Source of the DNA: Prodigiosinella aquatilis
GTDB lineage: Bacteria > Pseudomonadota > Gammaproteobacteria > Enterobacterales > Enterobacteriaceae
Length of the DNA: 64,000 nt
Reading direction: 5' to 3'
Assembly: GCA_030388725.1 (NCBI GenBank)
Contig: CP128857.1
Span: forward strand, 3,162,001-3,226,000
Of this stretch, positions 18,429 to 28,500 are shown piece after piece. Under the pieces are notes generated by a model. The model did not search any database. It was not told the origin of the DNA and worked only from the letters and a program-made list of their open reading frames with translations. A program made the position numbers and the translations under genes. Each line of letters starts with the position of its first letter. Within the stretch, counting starts at the first letter, position 1.

Positions 18429-19592
18429 ATGCCGATTCAAACCCCGGTACAATTCAGTTCTAAATTACCGGATGTAGGTACTACCATCTTCACCGTTATT
18501 GGTCAGTTATCCAATCAACACCATGCCATCAACCTGTCACAGGGTGCGCCCAATTTTCCGTGTTCTCCAAAGCTGATTCACGCGGTCACCCATGCAATGG
18601 AGCAAGGCCATAACCAATATGCGCCAATGTCCGGGCTGGTGTCGTTGAAAGACATCGTGGCTGAAAAAGTGAAACGGCTTTATGGGCAAACTTATGACGC
18701 TGGCAGCGAAATCACGATTACCGCCAGTGCCAGCGAAGGACTGTATGCCAGTATATCGGCACTGGTGCATCCGGGGGATGAGGTGATCTACTTCGAACCG
18801 TCGTTTGACAGTTATGCCCCCATTGTCCGGTTGCAAGGGGCCACGCCGGTAGCGTTGAAATTGTCCGTGCCGTCATTTTCCATTAACTGGGATGAAGTGC
18901 AGGCCGCCATTACTCCACGTACCCGGATGATTATCATCAATACGCCGCACAATCCCAGCGGGCAGGTATTGAATGCCGAAGACCTGATGCAGCTAGCCAA
19001 CGTAACCCGCAACACCAATATCGTGGTACTTTCCGATGAAGTGTATGAACACATCGTGTTTGATAATCAGTTGCATCACAGCATGGCAACACATAATGAA
19101 CTGGCGACTCGCAGCGTGATTGTGTCGTCATTCGGTAAATCCTTCCACGTGACCGGCTGGCGAGTGGGTTTCTGTCTGGCACCTGCCGATCTGATGAATG
19201 AAATCCTGAAGGTACACCAGTTCCTGATGTTCTCCGCCGACACGCCGATGCAGTACGCGCTGGCGGATTACATGGCTGATCCGGCCACTTATCTGTCACT
19301 ATCCGCGTTCTATCAACAGAAACGAGATCTAATGGTCGCTCAGCTAAACGGTGGACCGTTTACATTACTGCCTTCGGCCGGTTCCTTCTTTATGCTCGCC
19401 AGTTATGCTCATTTCAGTGATGAAAGTGACAATGATATGGTGAAGCGGCTGATTATTGATCATGGTGTTGCCACCATTCCACTGTCGGCGTTCTATGCCG
19501 ATGGAACGGATAATAAATTGATTCGTTTGTCATTTTCCAAAGATGAAATGACTATCTGCGCCGGAGCAAAGGCTTTGTGCCAGGTGGAATAA
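18429..19592 (+). CDS. ybdL: Methionine aminotransferase YbdL-like (PLP-dependent, class I)
   Basis: This 387-residue class I aminotransferase closely follows E. coli YbdL, which favours methionine, histidine and aromatic amino acids. The N-terminal SKLPDVGTTIFT, AINLSQGAPNF, QYAPMSG, the NTPHNPSG block, SDEVYEHI and the PLP lysine in SSFGKSFHVTGWRVG are all present. The ATG at 18429 has GGAGA upstream and gives the YbdL length; an ATG 12 bases earlier overlaps that site. It is divergent from a LysR regulator and followed 69 bases later by an amino-acid binding protein gene, so a joint role in amino-acid uptake and transamination is possible. Confidence 0.88.
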   Translation: MPIQTPVQFSSKLPDVGTTIFTVIGQLSNQHHAINLSQGAPNFPCSPKLIHAVTHAMEQGHNQYAPMSGLVSLKDIVAEKVKRLYGQTYDAGSEITITASASEGLYASISALVHPGDEVIYFEPSFDSYAPIVRLQGATPVALKLSVPSFSINWDEVQAAITPRTRMIIINTPHNPSGQVLNAEDLMQLANVTRNTNIVVLSDEVYEHIVFDNQLHHSMATHNELATRSVIVSSFGKSFHVTGWRVGFCLAPADLMNEILKVHQFLMFSADTPMQYALADYMADPATYLSLSAFYQQKRDLMVAQLNGGPFTLLPSAGSFFMLASYAHFSDESDNDMVKRLIIDHGVATIPLSAFYADGTDNKLIRLSFSKDEMTICAGAKALCQVE

Positions 19593-19661
19593 AGACGTCT
19601 GATAGAAATCCCATATATGTTTCGTTAATTATCGTGTTATTCACCAGAGAGCATCCTAGAA

Positions 19662-20438
19662 ATGAAAAAACTAAGCATGTTGCTGTTATCGCTGGGCTTC
19701 CTGTCCTCCACTGTGGCATTAGCACAAACTGAGCTACGCTTCGGTCTGGAAGCAGAGTACCCGCCATTTGAAAGTAAAAATGCTCAGGGCCAGTTGGTAG
19801 GGTTCGATATCGACCTGGGGAACGCTATCTGTAAAGCCGGGAATTTTAAATGCACCTGGGTGGAAGGATCATTTGATGCTTTGATCCCAGGGTTAGAGTC
19901 CAAGAAATTTGATGCCATCAACTCGGCGATGAACATCACTGATAAACGCAAAGAAGCCATTAATTTCACCAACCCGATTTACCGTATCCCAACTCAACTT
20001 GTCGGCAAGTCGAACTCGGGTCTGACCCCAACGGTGGCAGGGCTAAGAGGTAAAAGCATCGGCGTCTTGCAGGGCTCGGTTCAGGAAGTGTTTGCCAAAA
20101 CTCACTGGGAACCGCAAGGCGTCACCGTTATCTCCTATAAAGATCAGAATCTGGTGTATAACGACCTGACGGTTGGTCGTCTGGATGGTACGCTGGTTAT
20201 GGCCGCAGCCGGACAATCTGGTTTTCTGGACAAACCCGAAGGCAAAGGTTTTGCGTTTATTGGCCAGCCCGTGGAAGACAGCAAAATTCTGGGCAGTGGC
20301 ATCGGCTTCGGGTTACGCAAAGGTGATACCACGTTAGCCACCGAACTCAACAATGCCATCAGAAAAGTTCAGACCGATGGTACCGTTAATACACTAGCAA
20401 AGAAATACTTCCCCGGCTTTGATGTGCGGGTAAAATAA
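19662..20438 (+). CDS. Periplasmic amino-acid-binding protein of an ABC transporter
   Basis: This 258-residue protein of the HisJ/ArgT family (solute-binding family 3) has a signal peptide ending VALA, then RFGLEAEYPPFE, GFDIDLGNAIC, SFDALIPGLESKKFDAI and GSVQE. It probably binds a basic or polar amino acid. No permease or ATPase genes follow; the next gene is convergent, so it is an orphan binding protein that would use transporter parts coded elsewhere. It could be co-transcribed with the aminotransferase. Confidence 0.85.
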   Translation: MKKLSMLLLSLGFLSSTVALAQTELRFGLEAEYPPFESKNAQGQLVGFDIDLGNAICKAGNFKCTWVEGSFDALIPGLESKKFDAINSAMNITDKRKEAINFTNPIYRIPTQLVGKSNSGLTPTVAGLRGKSIGVLQGSVQEVFAKTHWEPQGVTVISYKDQNLVYNDLTVGRLDGTLVMAAAGQSGFLDKPEGKGFAFIGQPVEDSKILGSGIGFGLRKGDTTLATELNNAIRKVQTDGTVNTLAKKYFPGFDVRVK

Positions 20439-20502
20439 GTTGTCAATCCGTTCCCTGTATTGAATATAAAAACCGACCGAACAGTGTGTGTCTGATGACG
20501 AT

Positions 20503-20527
20503 GTATGCCCGGGATATCCGGGCATAC
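20503..20527. terminator. Hairpin between convergent genes, possible bidirectional terminator
   Basis: GTATGCCCGG and CCGGGCATAC form a perfect 10-base stem around a 5-base loop. It lies between the binding-protein gene and the convergent efflux gene. No strong T-run follows, so termination efficiency is uncertain. Confidence 0.55.
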
Positions 20528-20552
20528 GCAAGCATAACACCGGGTCTGACAA

Positions 20553-21980
20553 CTATTCCGTTTTCACCCCATATTCTGCTTTCACTCCACCGCCCAACGC
20601 GTTATACAACGTCACCAAATTATCCAGCCGGGTTTGCTCGGTGCTGATCAAAGACTTCCTGGCAGTATAAAGCGTTCTCTGGGAGTCCAGCGCATTGAGG
20701 TAAGTATCCACGCCTTCCCGATAACGGTCGTTAGCTAACTGATAACTACGTTGCGCTGAAGCGACATATGCTCGTTGTGCCGCGAGCTGTTCATCTATCG
20801 TTCCCTTACGTGCCAACGCATTCGCTACATCTTTGAACGCTGATTGAATCGTCTTCTCATAGCTAGCGATATAACCTTTTTTCTCTGCTTCGGCATAACG
20901 CAATGAAGCCAGATTTGAACCACCATCAAAAATCGGCAGGCTAATACTGGGAGCAAACGACCAGACATGGGCACCACCACTGAACAATGACGATAACTCA
21001 CCACTGCTTAATCCATTACTGGCAGTCAGGCTAATACTGGGGAAAAACGCTGCTCGTGCCGCCCCAATACTGGCATTAGCCGATTTCAAGGTATGTTCGG
21101 CCGCTAACACATCAGGACGCTGAAACAAAACATCAGAAGAAATTCCCGCCGCCACTGGTTTGATAGCCGTCGCCAGAGAAGCGAGATTCTGCGGTAACAG
21201 TGTCTCCGGTACAGGCTGTCCGACCAGCAGAACAAGTGCATTTTTATCCTGGGCGACACTGGTCATGTAACTGGCAACATCCGAACGTGCCTGCTGATAA
21301 GTAGTTTCCGCCTCCGCTACATCCACCCCTGAGGCCACGCCGTTACGTTGACGGCTACTGGTTACCTCCATCGACTTCCGGGCACTGATTACCGTCTCCT
21401 GCGCCAATGCCAGATTGCTGCGATCAGTGGCCAACGCGATATAGGCAGACGCAGTATCGGCAATCAGCGTCAGCCAGGTACTTTTGGCCGTTTCTGTCTC
21501 AGAAAGATACGCTTCCAGCTTTTCGCCAGTCAGACTCCGGTTTTTACCAAACAAGTCCAATTCAAACGAACTGACGGACAAATCCGCATTATAACTACTC
21601 TTCAACTCGGTGGTGGAGTTTGAGCCGGAGGTCAATGAGCGACTGCGTGTACCATCAACGCCTGCGGTAAGCGAAGGGTACTGTTCCGCTCTTTGGATGC
21701 CATATTGCGCCCGGGCCGCCTCAATATCCGCCAGCGCTTTGCGTAAATCACGGTTGCTGGTCAACGCCATTTCAATGACCCGCTGCAGGTTGGTATCCAC
21801 AATGACACTCCGCCAGGGAATATCACTGGCGTTAAGAGCCGCCGGTGATGCCGCCGGATAGGACTGCCCCTTTGGCCAGTTAGCTACCACCGGTAACGCC
21901 GGACGCTGATAGTGCGGATCCAGAGAAACGCATCCAGACAGCATCAGGGCACTGCTCAGTAACCAGAATTCATATCGCAT
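20553..21980 (-). CDS. Outer membrane efflux lipoprotein (NodT/OprM family)
   Basis: This 475-residue protein is the outer membrane channel of an RND efflux system. It has a lipoprotein signal with LSGC near residue 17, the DPHYQRPALP segment typical of the family, and two outer membrane efflux repeats (RDLRKALADIEAARAQYGIQRAEQYPSL and LLFQRPDVLAAEHTLKSANASIGAARAAFFPSI regions). It is the last gene of the operon: adaptor, pump, channel. Its start codon directly follows the pump stop. Confidence 0.9.
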   Translation of the reverse strand: MRYEFWLLSSALMLSGCVSLDPHYQRPALPVVANWPKGQSYPAASPAALNASDIPWRSVIVDTNLQRVIEMALTSNRDLRKALADIEAARAQYGIQRAEQYPSLTAGVDGTRSRSLTSGSNSTTELKSSYNADLSVSSFELDLFGKNRSLTGEKLEAYLSETETAKSTWLTLIADTASAYIALATDRSNLALAQETVISARKSMEVTSSRQRNGVASGVDVAEAETTYQQARSDVASYMTSVAQDKNALVLLVGQPVPETLLPQNLASLATAIKPVAAGISSDVLFQRPDVLAAEHTLKSANASIGAARAAFFPSISLTASNGLSSGELSSLFSGGAHVWSFAPSISLPIFDGGSNLASLRYAEAEKKGYIASYEKTIQSAFKDVANALARKGTIDEQLAAQRAYVASAQRSYQLANDRYREGVDTYLNALDSQRTLYTARKSLISTEQTRLDNLVTLYNALGGGVKAEYGVKTE

Positions 21981-24900
21981 TTACGCGTCTCCCTGTTTAT
22001 CATCCGTCGTTACAACTTTCCCGGCACGACGGGGGAATACGCGTCTGACCAGAACAAAGAACATCGGCACCATAAAGATGGCCAATGCCGTCGCCGTCAA
22101 TGTACCGCCGACAATACCACTGCCGATGGACACCCGACTATTGGCACCCGCGCCAGTAGCAATGGCCAACGGGAAAACCCCGGCAATAAACGCCAGAGAC
22201 GTCATTAATACAGGCCGCAAGCGAGTTCGTGCGCCTTCCAGTGCCGCCTCATATAATGAGGCCCCACGTTGATAGGCCGCTTCGGCGAACTCCACAATCA
22301 GGATGGCATTTTTTGCCGAAAGACCGATGGTCGTTAGCAGCGCGACCTGGAAATAGACATCATTTTCCAGCCCACGGAAGGTCGCGGCCAACACAGCGCC
22401 CACTATGCCAAGCGGGATAACCAGTATGACTGAGAAAGGAATACTCCAGCTTTCATACAGCGCCGCCAGACAAAGGAATACCACCAGAATGGAGATGCTA
22501 TATAGCGATACTGCCTGACCGCTGGCTAACCGTTCCTGATAAGACAAGCTGCTCCACGAATATGTGGTGCCCGTCGGTAAGGCTTTCGCCAACACTTGCA
22601 TTTCATCCATCGCTTCACCAGAACTGACACCAGAAGCACCGCTTCCCTGAATCTCATACGAGGCCAGTCCGTTATAACGCGACAGACTTTCCGGCCCATA
22701 AGTCCAGTGGGTAGTGGCGAAGGACGAGAATGGCGTCATCACACTGCCACTGCCACGCACGAACCATTTGTACAGATCATCCGGTTTACTGCGGGCATCT
22801 TCTTCACCCTGCATGTATACTTTTTTCACTCTCCCGCGATCAATAAAGTCATTAATGTAAGTCCCCCCCCAGGCACTGCTCAGCGTGGACGTCACATCAC
22901 TTATTGATAGTCCTAACGCTTCAGCCTTTGCGGTATCAATATCGACTTTCAACTGCGGCATCTGGGCCAAATCATTGGGGCGAACCGCCGAAAGTTTGGA
23001 ATCTTTGGCCGCCGACGCCAGCAGCATGTTACGCAACTGCAACAACTTGTCGCGATCAGTCGTACCGGTTGCCTGCAATTCAAAAGTAAAACCATTGGAT
23101 TGCCCCAGTCCGTCCACCGCGGGCGGTGTCAGGGCAAAGACTTTGGCGTCGCGGATACTGGAGAATGCTCCCATCGCACGCTTGGCTATTGCGTCGGCAC
23201 TGTTCTCCGTTCCTGGACGTTGAGACCAATCTTTCAACGCCACGAATGCCATACCCGCATTCTGGCCGCTCCCGCTGAAACTAAAGCCGGTAATAACAAA
23301 GATAGCCTTGGTATTTTTTTTTCTCCTTGGTAAGAAAATAGTGCTCAATCAGTTTACCTACCTTGTCCGTGCGATTTGCTGTCGCCCCTGCCGGCAAGGT
23401 GAACTGCACCATCACGCTGCCCTGATCCTCCGTCGGCAGAAAGCCGCCCGGCAAACGCGCAAACAATACTCCCAGCACGATCAGTATCACACCGTACAGT
23501 GCCAGATAACGCCACGGACCGCGCAGTATCCGGGAAACGCGTTCGATGTAAGATGACTGCAAACGCCCATACCGCTGGTTAAAGGCGGCAAAAAATCCTC
23601 GGGGTGCGGCTATATGCACCACCGGTTTTAACATTGTGGCGCACAATGCCGGCGTCAATATCAAGGCCACCAGTACCGACAGCAGCATGGAAGAAACAAT
23701 CGTGATGGAGAACTGACGGTAAATCACGCCGGTAGAGCCACCAAAAAAAGCCATCGGCAAAAAGACCGCGCTCAGCACCAACGCCACACCCACCAGTGCA
23801 CCGGAAATCTCTCGCATGGACTCTTCCGCCGCCGCAACGGGAGACAATCCTTTATCCCGCATCAAACGCTCGACGTTCTCCACCACTATAATGGCATCAT
23901 CCACCAGCAAACCGATAGCCAGCACCATGCCAAACAGCGTCAGGGTGTTGATGGAATAGCCAAACACCGACAACACGCCAAATGTCCCCAACAGCACTAC
24001 CGGAACCGCAATCGCCGGAATCAGCGTCGCCCGCAGGTTTTGCAGGAAGACAAACATGACAACCACGACCAACAGAATCGCTTCAAACAGGGTTTTTACC
24101 ACCTCTTCAATGGAAATTTTGATGAAGTCGGTGCTATCTCGGGGATAGGCCACTTTATAGCCCTGCGGCATGCTACCTTCGAGTTCAGCCACTTTGGCTT
24201 TTACCAGCTCCGAGGTACTCAGAGCATTGGCTCCCGGGGCCAGCATGACGGCAATCCCGGCAGCGGGATGTCCATTCAACCGCGTGGTATTACTGTAATC
24301 CTCACTTCCCAATTCAACACGCGCGACATCACCTAACCGCACAATGGAGCCGTCAGACTCACTTTTCACCACAATATTCCGAAACTGCTGTGGTGTTTTC
24401 AGCCGAGACTGCGCCACTACCGTAGCCGTTAACTGCTGTTCACTGCTGGAGGGCCGGGCACCGATTTTACCAGCAGACACCTGTGTATTTTGTGCTTTAA
24501 TCGCCGATGAAATATCGGAAGGCATCAGACTATAAGCCGCCAGACGAGCCGGATTCAGCCAGATGCGCATAGCATATTGTGAACCGAAGACCTGCACACT
24601 CCCCACACCGCTCACGCGTGCAAGAGGATCCTCCAGGTTACTGGCCAAATAATCGGCGATATCCGATGAAGAGCTTTTATCTGTCGTATCATATAATGCG
24701 GTGATTAACAAAAAGCTACTCTGCGATTTGGTGACGGTTACCCCTTGTTCTTGCACTTCGGTCGGTAAGCGGCTTTCTGCCTGCTGAACCTTATTCTGTA
24801 CCTGTACCTGCGCGATATCCGGATCAGTACCTTGCTTAAAGGTAACCGTGATCTTCACTTCGCCATCAGAACTGCTGGAAGAAGAAAAATAGAGCAGGCC

Positions 24901-25122
24901 ATCCAGTCCGGTCAGTTGCTGTTCTATAACCTGTGTCACGCTGTTTTCCAGCGTTTGTGCTGAAGCCCCCGTGTAAGTGGCCTTAATAGCAATGGATGGC
25001 GGAGCAACATCAGGATACTGGGCTACCGGCAGTGTTTGGATGGCCAGCGCCCCACCCAACATAATGACAATGGCAATCACCCAGGCAAATATCGGCCGGT
25101 GAATAAAAAAGCGAGAAAACAT
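21981..25122 (-). pseudogene. AcrB/MexB-type RND pump, disrupted by a frameshift
   Basis: Together the two frames make a pump of about 1045 residues that would export drugs or toxins using proton flow. The first frame (25122 to about 23281) starts MFSRFFIHRPIFAWV and carries the first porter loops, GLLVDDAIIVVENVER in TM4 with the proton-relay Asp pair, and FLPTEDQG. The second runs from about 23310 to 21981 and holds the second porter region, TIGLSAKNAILIVEFA and VPMFFVLVRRVFPRR. The break is in a T9 run (A9 on the coding strand) at 23314-23322. With eight A residues, KEKKNTKAIFVITGF is restored, as in AcrB. It may be inactive, slippage-rescued or a read error. The adaptor stop is two bases upstream. 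Confidence 0.85.
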
Positions 25123-25124
25123 AC

Positions 25125-26267
25125 TTAACGATTCCCTGTATTATTGTCTGTCAGTGAGGGTTGTTGAGCAGTCGAACCGTCTTCTACTGCTTGTACCGTA
25201 TCGCCGGGCGCTACCTTATCGGTACCTTCAATAATCAACCGGTCACCAGCCTTCAGTCCGGAAGTGACTAGCCATTGGTTACCAATAGCCTGCCCGGTAA
25301 CCACCTGACGCTGTTCGACCTGTTGTTTATCATTCACTACCAGTGCCGTCGCGTTGCCTTTCACATCCCGGGTGATGCCCTGCTGTGGCGCCAGAACCGC
25401 TGCGGGATCAACACCGTCTTCCACCGACGCGCGGACAAACATTCCAGGTAACAGGGTTTCCTGTGGATTGGGAAATTCAGCCCGCACCGTTACGGTGCCA
25501 CTGGATTCATCCACTGACAACTCTGCCAGTTTCAGGATCCCTTTCTGCGCATAGGGTTTATCATTTTCCAATGTCAGTGTTACCGGCGTCTGCGCATTTT
25601 TTTGCTGTTCCCGCATTGCCAGCCGTTGGCTGCTGGACTGGGTTAAGTCAACAAAAATAGGATTGAGCTGGCGGATAGTAGCCAGTGAGGTAGTCTGATC
25701 TGCCGTTACCAGCGCTCCGGGAGTTACCGAAGAGATACCGATACGCCCACTGATCGGGGCCTTGATTTTGGTATAAGCCAGATTAATCCGTGCAGTTTCC
25801 AGTGATGCTTTTTTTTCCGCCACCGTGGCCACGTCTTCCTCGTAGCTGGCTTGTGCATCATCAGCATCCTGCCGGGAAACACCATCTTCCTTCACCAACC
25901 GGGCATAACGTTCAGCTTTCAATTTGGCCGAACGCACCGTAGCCTCTGCGTTTTTCAACGCCGCCACGGCTTGATCATAAGACGCTTGATAACTGGCGGG
26001 GTCGATCTGATACAGCACTTGTCCGGCTTTCACCTCACTGCCTTCGATAAACAGTCGTTTCTGGATAATTCCATCCACCTGCGGCCGAACATCAGACACC
26101 ATTGCTGCCGTAACTCGCCCGGTCAATTCGCTGCTCAACACGACAGGCTGAGTTTTCAACGTTTTGACCACAACTGTTATTGGGGCATGATCAAACTTTG
26201 GTTCGACAGCACGATCACAACCCACCAGAGAAAAGACCATCAATAAAAGAAATGCTTTACTTTGCAT
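25125..26267 (-). CDS. RND efflux periplasmic adaptor lipoprotein (HlyD/AcrA family)
   Basis: This 380-residue membrane fusion protein links the inner membrane pump to the outer membrane channel. It has a lipobox LVGC near residue 17, a lipoyl half-motif RPQVDGIIQKRLFIEGSEVKAGQ, a coiled coil from about residues 95 to 165, then APISGRIGISSVTPGALV and a beta-barrel domain with GMFVRASV. It is the first gene of the efflux operon and is divergent from a TetR gene. Confidence 0.92.
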   Translation of the reverse strand: MQSKAFLLLMVFSLVGCDRAVEPKFDHAPITVVVKTLKTQPVVLSSELTGRVTAAMVSDVRPQVDGIIQKRLFIEGSEVKAGQVLYQIDPASYQASYDQAVAALKNAEATVRSAKLKAERYARLVKEDGVSRQDADDAQASYEEDVATVAEKKASLETARINLAYTKIKAPISGRIGISSVTPGALVTADQTTSLATIRQLNPIFVDLTQSSSQRLAMREQQKNAQTPVTLTLENDKPYAQKGILKLAELSVDESSGTVTVRAEFPNPQETLLPGMFVRASVEDGVDPAAVLAPQQGITRDVKGNATALVVNDKQQVEQRQVVTGQAIGNQWLVTSGLKAGDRLIIEGTDKVAPGDTVQAVEDGSTAQQPSLTDNNTGNR

Positions 26268-26367
26268 GAAATAATGCCTTTATATTTAAAATGGTTATTC
26301 ATTCGCAATATAAAGAAATTTGAGTAAGTCGTCCGATAACGTTCTGTAATGTCCTGTAAGTATAACT

Positions 26368-26380
26368 GTCTACAGTAGAC
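26368..26380. promoter_or_regulatory. Candidate TetR operator
   Basis: GTCTAC and GTAGAC form a perfect 6-base inverted repeat with one central base. It lies 11 bases before the TetR start and in the 125-base divergent region with the efflux operon, which is where a TetR-family repressor would bind. The assignment is inferred from position. Confidence 0.45.
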
Positions 26381-26391
26381 GAGAGGATAAT

Positions 26392-26996
26392 GTGCAACCA
26401 ATACAGACGAAAGATGACAAAGCTCAGACCCGACGCGATCAGATCATCTCCGCTGCCATAACCTGTTTTCGCCGCTCTGGCTTTCATGGGGCTGGCGTGG
26501 CGGAAATCGCCACACATGCCGAGTTAAGTGTAAGCCAGATTTATCGTTATTTTGCCAAAAAAGACGCCATCATCGAAGAGACCGTTCCGCGTATCGTTGA
26601 TAAAAAAATCCAGCTGCTGATGCTGGTGGAAAAAGATCCACATTCACGCATGGCACATGCGCTGGCAACACCGTCATTAATCGGTGATAATCTGATGCAT
26701 GACGACGACAATGCATTAACACTAGAAATGGCTACGGAAGCAACACGGAATCCCCGCGTCTCAGATATTCAGCAAGAAGACGACGCCAAATTTTCCATCA
26801 GACCGTTACCTTGCTGCAACGACGCTACCCTCAATGTTCACCCGAAAGCATTGCGGCACGGGTAGAATTTATGACAGTGCTATCAGAGGGAACTACTTTT
26901 AGATCGGTACTCCCGCAAAAAGCACCGATCGCTACACTAACTCAGCGCTATCAACATATCTTCCAGTTAACTTTTCCCGAAGACAATCATTCATGA
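26392..26996 (+). pseudogene. TetR-family regulator with a frameshift
   Basis: The GTG start at 26392 follows GAGGATAAT. Residues 13-60 form a TetR helix-turn-helix (RRDQIISAAITCFRRSGFHGAGVAEIATHAELSVSQIYRYF). After the codons for DDAKF the frame goes to unrelated sequence and stops at 26865. One extra T in the T4 run at 26791-26794 would restore FHQTVTLLQRRYPQ and continue to TFPEDNHS, giving about 200 residues, the family norm. The restored frame ends in an ATGA overlap with the MFS gene, which supports it. The gene is divergent from the efflux operon it probably represses. It could be a read error. Confidence 0.8.
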
Positions 26997-28186
26997 ACAA
27001 CATCAAGAAGCCCTCCCGACTCGGCTATGCCATTGTGCTGGGAATGTTGGCCGCACTAGGGCCGCTGTGTACAGATTTGTATCTCCCCGCGTTACCCCAA
27101 TTAACGACAGAACTGACAACGTCTGCCTCTCGAGCCCAGCTCAGCCTGACTGCCGGTTTGCTAGGACTCGGTGCTGGCCAACTCATCTTTGGCCCACTCA
27201 GTGATACCTTAGGTAGAATGCGTCCATTACTGATCTCATTGGCACTCCTTTTGGTGACGTCGATATGGTGCGCACTGGCACAGGATGTCAACCAGTTGAT
27301 CGTCGCACGTCTCCTCCAGGGGCTCGCAGGCGCAGGCGGCGCCGTACTCTCCCGTGCGGTGGCGCGCGATCTTTATACCGGGCATGAATTGACCCGCTTT
27401 TTCGCCCTGCTGATGCTGGTTAATGGTCTCGCACCGATTCTCGCCCCCGTGTTGGGTGGAGCACTGTTGAGTCTGACCGACTGGCGCGGCATTTTTATCG
27501 CGTTAGCCGTTATCGCCATCCTGCTGCTGGTACTTTCTTCGCTACGGTTAAGTGAAACACTGCCACCAGCATGTCGAGTCACCGGGGGAGTTGGTGTATT
27601 GCTGTCCTCACTGGGCAGTTTGCTCAAAGAACGTGAATTTATGGGATTATGTCTGGCACAAGGGTTGTCTGGCGCAGGACTGTTTGCTTATATCGGGGCA
27701 TCCCCGTTTGTGCTACAGGATATTTATCACCTCAGTCCACAGATGTTCAGCTTGTGCTTTGCCATTAATGGCGTGGGCCTGATTGCTGCCGGCCAGTTTT
27801 CTGCCGCACTCAGCCTACATTGGGGAGAAACCCGGGTGCTGAAACTGGGGCTAAGCATTGCCGTTGTTTCGACAGCAATCCTGTTGGTTACCGGTTATTT
27901 GCACGCCCCGTTATTGTGGATATTGGTGCCACTGTTTTTCGCTGTCATTGCTATCGGATTGATTGGTCCATGCTCGTCAGCCCTGGCGATGCAAGGCCAG
28001 GGAGACAAAGCAGGCAGTGCTTCGGCCTTGATTGGACTGAGCATGTTTGCGCTGGGTGCCGTCAGCGTACCGTTGACCGGGCTGACAGGAACATCCGCCT
28101 TCTCAATGGCGCTGGTTATGATGCTGTGTTACGTACTGGCGATCATGACCTATGTTGGGCTAGTCCCAAAATCCAAAAGGAAATAA
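26993..28186 (+). CDS. MFS multidrug transporter (Bcr/CflA family)
   Basis: This 397-residue inner membrane protein has about twelve predicted helices and the DHA1 motifs: CTDLYLPALPQL in TM1, GQLIFGPLSDTLGRMRPLL in the TM2-3 loop, and RLLQGLAGAGGAVLSRAVARDL in TM4. It would export drugs by proton antiport. It overlaps the restored TetR stop as ATGA, so regulator and transporter are one transcription unit; the same regulator may control the divergent RND operon. Hairpins follow its stop. Confidence 0.92.
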   Translation: MNNIKKPSRLGYAIVLGMLAALGPLCTDLYLPALPQLTTELTTSASRAQLSLTAGLLGLGAGQLIFGPLSDTLGRMRPLLISLALLLVTSIWCALAQDVNQLIVARLLQGLAGAGGAVLSRAVARDLYTGHELTRFFALLMLVNGLAPILAPVLGGALLSLTDWRGIFIALAVIAILLLVLSSLRLSETLPPACRVTGGVGVLLSSLGSLLKEREFMGLCLAQGLSGAGLFAYIGASPFVLQDIYHLSPQMFSLCFAINGVGLIAAGQFSAALSLHWGETRVLKLGLSIAVVSTAILLVTGYLHAPLLWILVPLFFAVIAIGLIGPCSSALAMQGQGDKAGSASALIGLSMFALGAVSVPLTGLTGTSAFSMALVMMLCYVLAIMTYVGLVPKSKRK

Positions 28187-28208
28187 CAAGAATACTGATT
28201 TAACAATC

Positions 28209-28229
28209 ACCACCTCCCGAGGAGGTGGT
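28209..28229. terminator. Hairpin after the MFS gene
   Basis: ACCACCTCC and GGAGGTGGT form a perfect 9-base stem with a CGA loop shortly after the MFS stop. The T-run after it is short. It may act with the stronger terminator at 28246. Confidence 0.55.
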
Positions 28230-28245
28230 TTAACGCTGACAATCA

Positions 28246-28283
28246 AATAGCCGGGAAACCAATATCCCGGCTATTCTCTTTTT
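28246..28283 (+). terminator. Rho-independent terminator
   Basis: AATAGCCGGGA pairs perfectly with TCCCGGCTATT over 11 bases with an 8-base loop, followed by CTCTTTTT. It would end transcripts from the TetR-MFS unit. Confidence 0.8.
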
Positions 28284-28378
28284 ATATAATTATATTCCCT
28301 GATGTGGCACACAATTACCTTACAAATAGAACGCTTACTGCTAAAAATATTTCCTTCCGAACAATCATTAATATCGCT

Positions 28379-28500
28379 ATACCCAATAAATGCCGAGTTG
28401 CAGGAAGGTGCACGTGAAGGCATCCCGAAGCTTACTAAGGTAAGTGATTCGGGTGACTGGGCGCCATTAACGCACCTGCGACCTGAGAGATAACGGGTAT
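28379..28500. repeat. ERIC element overlapping the alsK 3' end
   Basis: This 122-base element begins ATACCC and ends GGGTAT and keeps the core CTTAC, AAGGTAAGTGATTCGGGTGA. It is somewhat diverged. Its right part supplies the last codons and stop of alsK, so the kinase C-terminus comes from the repeat. Confidence 0.8.
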
